From the NCBI GenBank assembly GCA_023390875.1, contig JAEWCA010000058.1:1-8744 (forward strand): DNA of 8,744 bases, given 5' to 3'. Source of the DNA: Actinomycetes bacterium (GTDB taxonomy: Bacteria > Actinomycetota > Actinomycetes > Actinomycetales > Cellulomonadaceae). Shown here in pieces: positions 5,955 through 8,744 of the stretch. The position numbers and the translations under genes were made by a program. The notes under the pieces were generated by a model. It was given only the letters and a program-made list of their open reading frames with translations. It was not told where the DNA came from and ran no database searches. Each line of letters opens with the position of its first letter. Position 1 is the stretch's first letter.

Positions 5955-8744
5955 TCACGCACGGCTGAAGAACTCGCGGACCATCCGGCGGACCGCGTCA
6001 CCGAGGGCCTGCGCGCTGAGCCCGACCATGCCGCCCTGGACCTGCAGCCGTGCCGTGACCCACCGTTCGCACATCTCCGTCTCGCGCCGCTCGAGCTCCT
6101 CGCGGTTGCGCCGCCGCGTCGCGAGCGTCTGCTCGGACGGCTCCGTCGCGGCCGGTGGTCGAGCGGTGCGCGGGTCCTGCGGGTTGAGCTCGGCGGCGGC
6201 GCGCTCCGCGCCCTTCATGGACATGGGGAACGCCCCGCGGCCGCCTGTGCGCGGCTGGCCGCCCTTCGGCTCGTACTGGGCGAACGCCTCGTGCCAGCTC
6301 ATGTTCCCGTGCTGCACCAGGTCGACCGTCATCGCGGCGTAGGCGAGGTTGCGGCGGTTGCGGTGGGACTCCCTCCCGAACATCAGCCACGCCACGTTGC
6401 CGAGCAGGGCCGCCTGCTTGGAGGTCAGCTCGCGCGGGGCCACCCCGGTCCGGATGAGCGTCTGCAGGTGCGACGCCATCTGGGCGTCGGGGATCGTGGT
6501 GTCCCGGAGGTCCTTCGCGATCTCCGGGTACGTGCCGACGCCGCCCACGAACCCGCTGGTGGGACCCGGGCTGAACCACGCCGGCGACGCGCGTTCGCTC
6601 GTCTCGAGCGCCGCACCGGCGTCGGTGCCGTGCGTGCCCGTCTGCTGGGTGCGCGGCCACGCGCGGTTCTCCTCGTTGCGCAGGTGCTGCGTCGCGGCGC
6701 CCCAGCCCTCGCCCCCGCTCACGTCCATGCGGCTCGGGTCGTCGCGGACCTGACCCGCCAGGTCCCGCCGGCGGCGGCGGATCTCCGGGTCGCGCAGCAC
6801 GTCCCGGACGGCCTGGTTGACGACGGTGCGGATCTGCGCAGGTGTCAGCACCGCGGTGCTGCGGACCTTGCGCCTCGGGTTGATCGTCGCCCAGATCTCG
6901 GCGGTGTCCCCGCCCTGCTGCAGCTCGACCGACGTCAACCGGTACCGCAGCCGCCAGTAGAGCATCCGCGCACGGAGCCCCAGGCCGGTGACGCCGCGCG
7001 CCAGGAGGCGCTCCGCCTGCGGCTGGATCGCCGCCACGGCCTTCTCGAGGCGGTCCTCGAGCTTCTTCTGCTTGTCGGCAGGGGTCTGCGCCTGCTTCTT
7101 CGCGGCCCGGCGCTCCCGCCACGCCTTGAACTTGTCGCGTGCGCCCTTGAGCTTGTCGCCGATCTTCTTGCCGAGCTTCTTGAGCGCGCCGCCGATCTTC
7201 TTGACGACCTTCTTGAGCGCCGCACCGATCTTCTTCGCGATCTCGCGGATCTTGCCGGCGACCTTGCTGGCGCCCTTCGCGAGGCGCGCGAGCAACCAGT
7301 TCGACACGAAGTCGACGACGGTGATCGCCGCCGCCGCGACGACGTCCGCGAACGCGGGACCGCCCTGACCGGACTTCACCGCGCGCAGGAACGCGACGAA
7401 CTTGTCCATCGCCTGCAGGATCTGGCTGACCGTGCCCCACGCGGCCTGCAGGCCCTGGACGATCGCGAGCACCGCACCCGCGGCGGGCACGATCATCGAG
7501 ACGAGCTTCTCGACGAGCAGCCCGATGAGCGCCGGCGGGATCGCCGCCTTGATGCCCTCCCAGGCCATCGCGCCGATCTTCGCGATCGAGATGCCGCCCT
7601 TGGTGAGCAGGTTCCAGACGGCCCGGCCGAGCCCCAGCACCTGCTCGACCTTGTTGTTGAACCACGTCTGGACGGCCGTCTTCAGGGCCTTCCACAGGTG
7701 GTTGCGGATGCCGTCGACGATCGCCGCGCCGAGGTTGCGCAGCCACGCGCCGGGGTTCGCCGCGACGTCCTTGGCGATCGCCAGGAACGCGCCGATCGCC
7801 GCGAGCGCCGCCCGTGCCGCGTTGATCGCGCCGTTGACGGGCGCGGCGACGGCGCTGACGACGGCCTTGAGCCCCGCCTTCATCGCGCTGAGGAGCGCCG
7901 TGAGCGCGCGGCCGAGCAGCCCCAGCGCGGCCTTGACGCCGTTCTTCAGCCCCTCGGCCAGCCGGTTGACGGCCGCCTCCGCCCGCTGGACGGCGGCACG
8001 GATCGCGTTGCGGAACCGTTCGCGCAGCGCCGGGAACGCCGCGAGGAGCCGGTCGCCGATGGCAGTGAGAGCCGACCCCGCGAGCTTGATCGCCGCGACG
8101 ACGGCCTGCCGGGCCTTCTCGATGATCGCCGTGGCGAGCTGCTGCGCCTTCTCGACGGCCGCCCGGACGGCCTGCCGGGCCTTCTCGAACGCGGCCGAGA
8201 TGCCGGCCTTGACCTTGTCGAACAGCGCGGTCGCCTTCGACGCGACCCAGCCGAAGAACCCGCCGCCGCCGCTCTCCTTCTTCGCCTCGGCCCGCTTCTC
8301 GGCGGCCTCCCGCTCACCGGCCAGCCGGGCCCGCTCGGCCTCCTGCGCGCCCGCCGCGTGCGCCTGGGCGGCGTCCGTGTGCGCCTTCGTCTGCTCCGCG
8401 GCGACCGTCTCGGTGGCACCCGCGGTGACCGTCCGGGCCTCCGCGTCGGCGCCCGCGACGAGCGTCGCCTGCTCGCCCTTCCACTGGGTCCGCTGGTTCG
8501 TCACGTCGGCCTTGAGGCTCGCGCGCTGCGTCTGCTCGGCCTGCGCGTGCTCCGCCTCGAGCGCCGCGACCTCCTGGTTCGCCTGGTCGCGGCGCGCGGT
8601 CTGCTGCTCGGCGTGCTGCTGCTTGACGGCCGACATCTGCGCGGCACCCGCCGTCGCGGCCGCCCGGACGGCGGGTCCCTGCTGCTCCTCGACGACCGCG
8701 TCGACGGCCGCGTCGTCGCCCGTCTCCGGGCCGCCCGCACCGCC
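5955..8744 (-). CDS. Large Ala/Lys-rich helical protein, probable eCIS-associated (DUF4157-type) cargo or structural protein, 5' end outside window
   Basis: The frame is open from the stop at 5955 to the right edge, 929 visible residues, so the ATG at 8636 is internal or at best an alternative start. Counting from that ATG: 1-120 is a Gln/Ala/Glu coiled coil (AEQQTARRDQANQEVAALEAEH and on); 122-129 is a glycine hinge (SGGGGFFG); 130-300 is a run of amphipathic Ala-rich helices (FFGWVASKATALFDKVKAGI, RQAVRAAVEKAQQLATAIIEKARQAVVAA); 296-345 includes AWLRNLGAAIVDGIRNHLWKAL; 361-400 is hydrophobic (IPPALIGLLVEKLVSMIVPAAGAVLAIV); 468-500 is three 11-residue cationic repeats; and 570-893 is a different, mixed C-terminal region that I do not recognise. 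From memory, the 120-450 part resembles the middle of large actinobacterial and cyanobacterial proteins whose N-terminus is the DUF4157 'eCIS core' domain; that domain would lie off the edge. No catalytic motif (such as HExxH or HNH) is visible. A tape-measure-like or pore-forming role is the alternative. Confidence 0.8.
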   Translation of the reverse strand, partial: GGAGGPETGDDAAVDAVVEEQQGPAVRAAATAGAAQMSAVKQQHAEQQTARRDQANQEVAALEAEHAQAEQTQRASLKADVTNQRTQWKGEQATLVAGADAEARTVTAGATETVAAEQTKAHTDAAQAHAAGAQEAERARLAGEREAAEKRAEAKKESGGGGFFGWVASKATALFDKVKAGISAAFEKARQAVRAAVEKAQQLATAIIEKARQAVVAAIKLAGSALTAIGDRLLAAFPALRERFRNAIRAAVQRAEAAVNRLAEGLKNGVKAALGLLGRALTALLSAMKAGLKAVVSAVAAPVNGAINAARAALAAIGAFLAIAKDVAANPGAWLRNLGAAIVDGIRNHLWKALKTAVQTWFNNKVEQVLGLGRAVWNLLTKGGISIAKIGAMAWEGIKAAIPPALIGLLVEKLVSMIVPAAGAVLAIVQGLQAAWGTVSQILQAMDKFVAFLRAVKSGQGGPAFADVVAAAAITVVDFVSNWLLARLAKGASKVAGKIREIAKKIGAALKKVVKKIGGALKKLGKKIGDKLKGARDKFKAWRERRAAKKQAQTPADKQKKLEDRLEKAVAAIQPQAERLLARGVTGLGLRARMLYWRLRYRLTSVELQQGGDTAEIWATINPRRKVRSTAVLTPAQIRTVVNQAVRDVLRDPEIRRRRRDLAGQVRDDPSRMDVSGGEGWGAATQHLRNEENRAWPRTQQTGTHGTDAGAALETSERASPAWFSPGPTSGFVGGVGTYPEIAKDLRDTTIPDAQMASHLQTLIRTGVAPRELTSKQAALLGNVAWLMFGRESHRNRRNLAYAAMTVDLVQHGNMSWHEAFAQYEPKGGQPRTGGRGAFPMSMKGAERAAAELNPQDPRTARPPAATEPSEQTLATRRRNREELERRETEMCERWVTARLQVQGGMVGLSAQALGDAVRRMVREFFSRA
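7137..7235 (-). repeat. Three 33-base units coding 11-residue cationic amphipathic repeats
   Basis: Within the large helical protein, KKIGAALKKVV, KKIGGALKKLG and KKIGDKLKGAR follow one another without gaps. At DNA level GATCTTCTT recurs at 7161, 7194 and 7227, exactly 33 bases apart. Eleven-residue periodicity (hendecad) puts lysines on one face and Ile/Leu/Ala on the other, as in membrane-binding or coiled amphipathic helices. The units have diverged enough to be old duplications or convergent wording rather than a recent expansion. Confidence 0.8.

Noticed and set aside
6988..7368. A plus-strand frame of 126 codons with Phe/Ser/Leu-rich, signal-like segments
   Set aside because: It is the antisense reading of the lysine-rich repeats: AAG/GATC codons read backwards give Phe, Leu and Ser. 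It has no domain or independent support.
5998..7746. A 582-codon minus-strand frame inside the large helical protein
   Set aside because: It is the shifted frame of the large protein, is dominated by Arg, Gly, Ala and Asp, and shows no domain; the helical frame has clear heptad and hendecad periodicity.
8060..8630. Tape-measure protein of a prophage
   Set aside because: Ala-rich helices fit loosely, but no phage tail, portal or capsid gene is near and the gene is followed by a HEAT-like gene and a LuxR regulator. Kept only as an alternative.
8636..8744. ATG at 8636 as the true start of the large helical protein
   Set aside because: The frame stays open through all 36 codons to the edge with similar composition (Ala, Glu, Gln, Val), and no good ribosome site precedes this ATG. 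An N-terminal domain outside the window is more likely.

Overview
The window is high-GC DNA. Its third codon positions are almost all G or C, GAC/GTC/GCG codons dominate, and there are AGGAGG-like ribosome sites and long spurious open frames on the opposite strands. This suggests an actinomycete. A Micrococcales genus such as Cellulomonas would fit, but that is an impression and not a placement. No rRNA, tRNA, CRISPR array, transposase or integrase is visible.

Left part (1-2.7 kb, all minus strand): a metabolic/regulatory cassette. A short-chain dehydrogenase (SDR) gene is followed, with a 4-base ATGA overlap, by a TetR-family repressor gene. After a gap of about 120 bases containing two hairpins comes a berberine-bridge-like FAD oxidoreductase whose 3' end is cut by the left edge. 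The SDR promoter region carries a perfect 6-2-6 palindrome, probably the TetR operator, just downstream of a plausible -35/-10 pair.

Right part (2.7-8.7 kb): what looks like one end of an extracellular/cytoplasmic contractile injection system (eCIS) locus. Reading the minus strand from the right edge, it starts with a very large Ala-rich helical protein. Its 5' end is outside the window, and it resembles the region that follows the DUF4157 'eCIS core' domain in large eCIS-associated proteins. A small protein with HEAT-like helical repeats follows. That unit converges on a plus-strand LuxR-type regulator with a degenerate receiver domain, and a strong 14-bp hairpin separates the two. The regulator is divergent from a two-gene minus-strand unit: a single-pass membrane protein with NEW3/Ig-like domains and a coiled coil, then a PAAR-like spike-tip protein. 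Two back-to-back G-quadruplex-type motifs lie directly after the PAAR stop codon.

Working model (inference): the large helical protein is a cargo or structural component, with the HEAT-like protein as its partner or immunity factor. The PAAR protein caps the spike. The membrane protein could dock or sense the particle at the cell membrane. The LuxR protein, sitting between the two units, is the likely local regulator. Sheath, tube, baseplate and ATPase genes are not in the window and would have to lie beyond the right edge for this to hold. The most novel items are the unrecognised C-terminal region of the large protein with its HEAT-like neighbour, and the membrane protein paired with PAAR.
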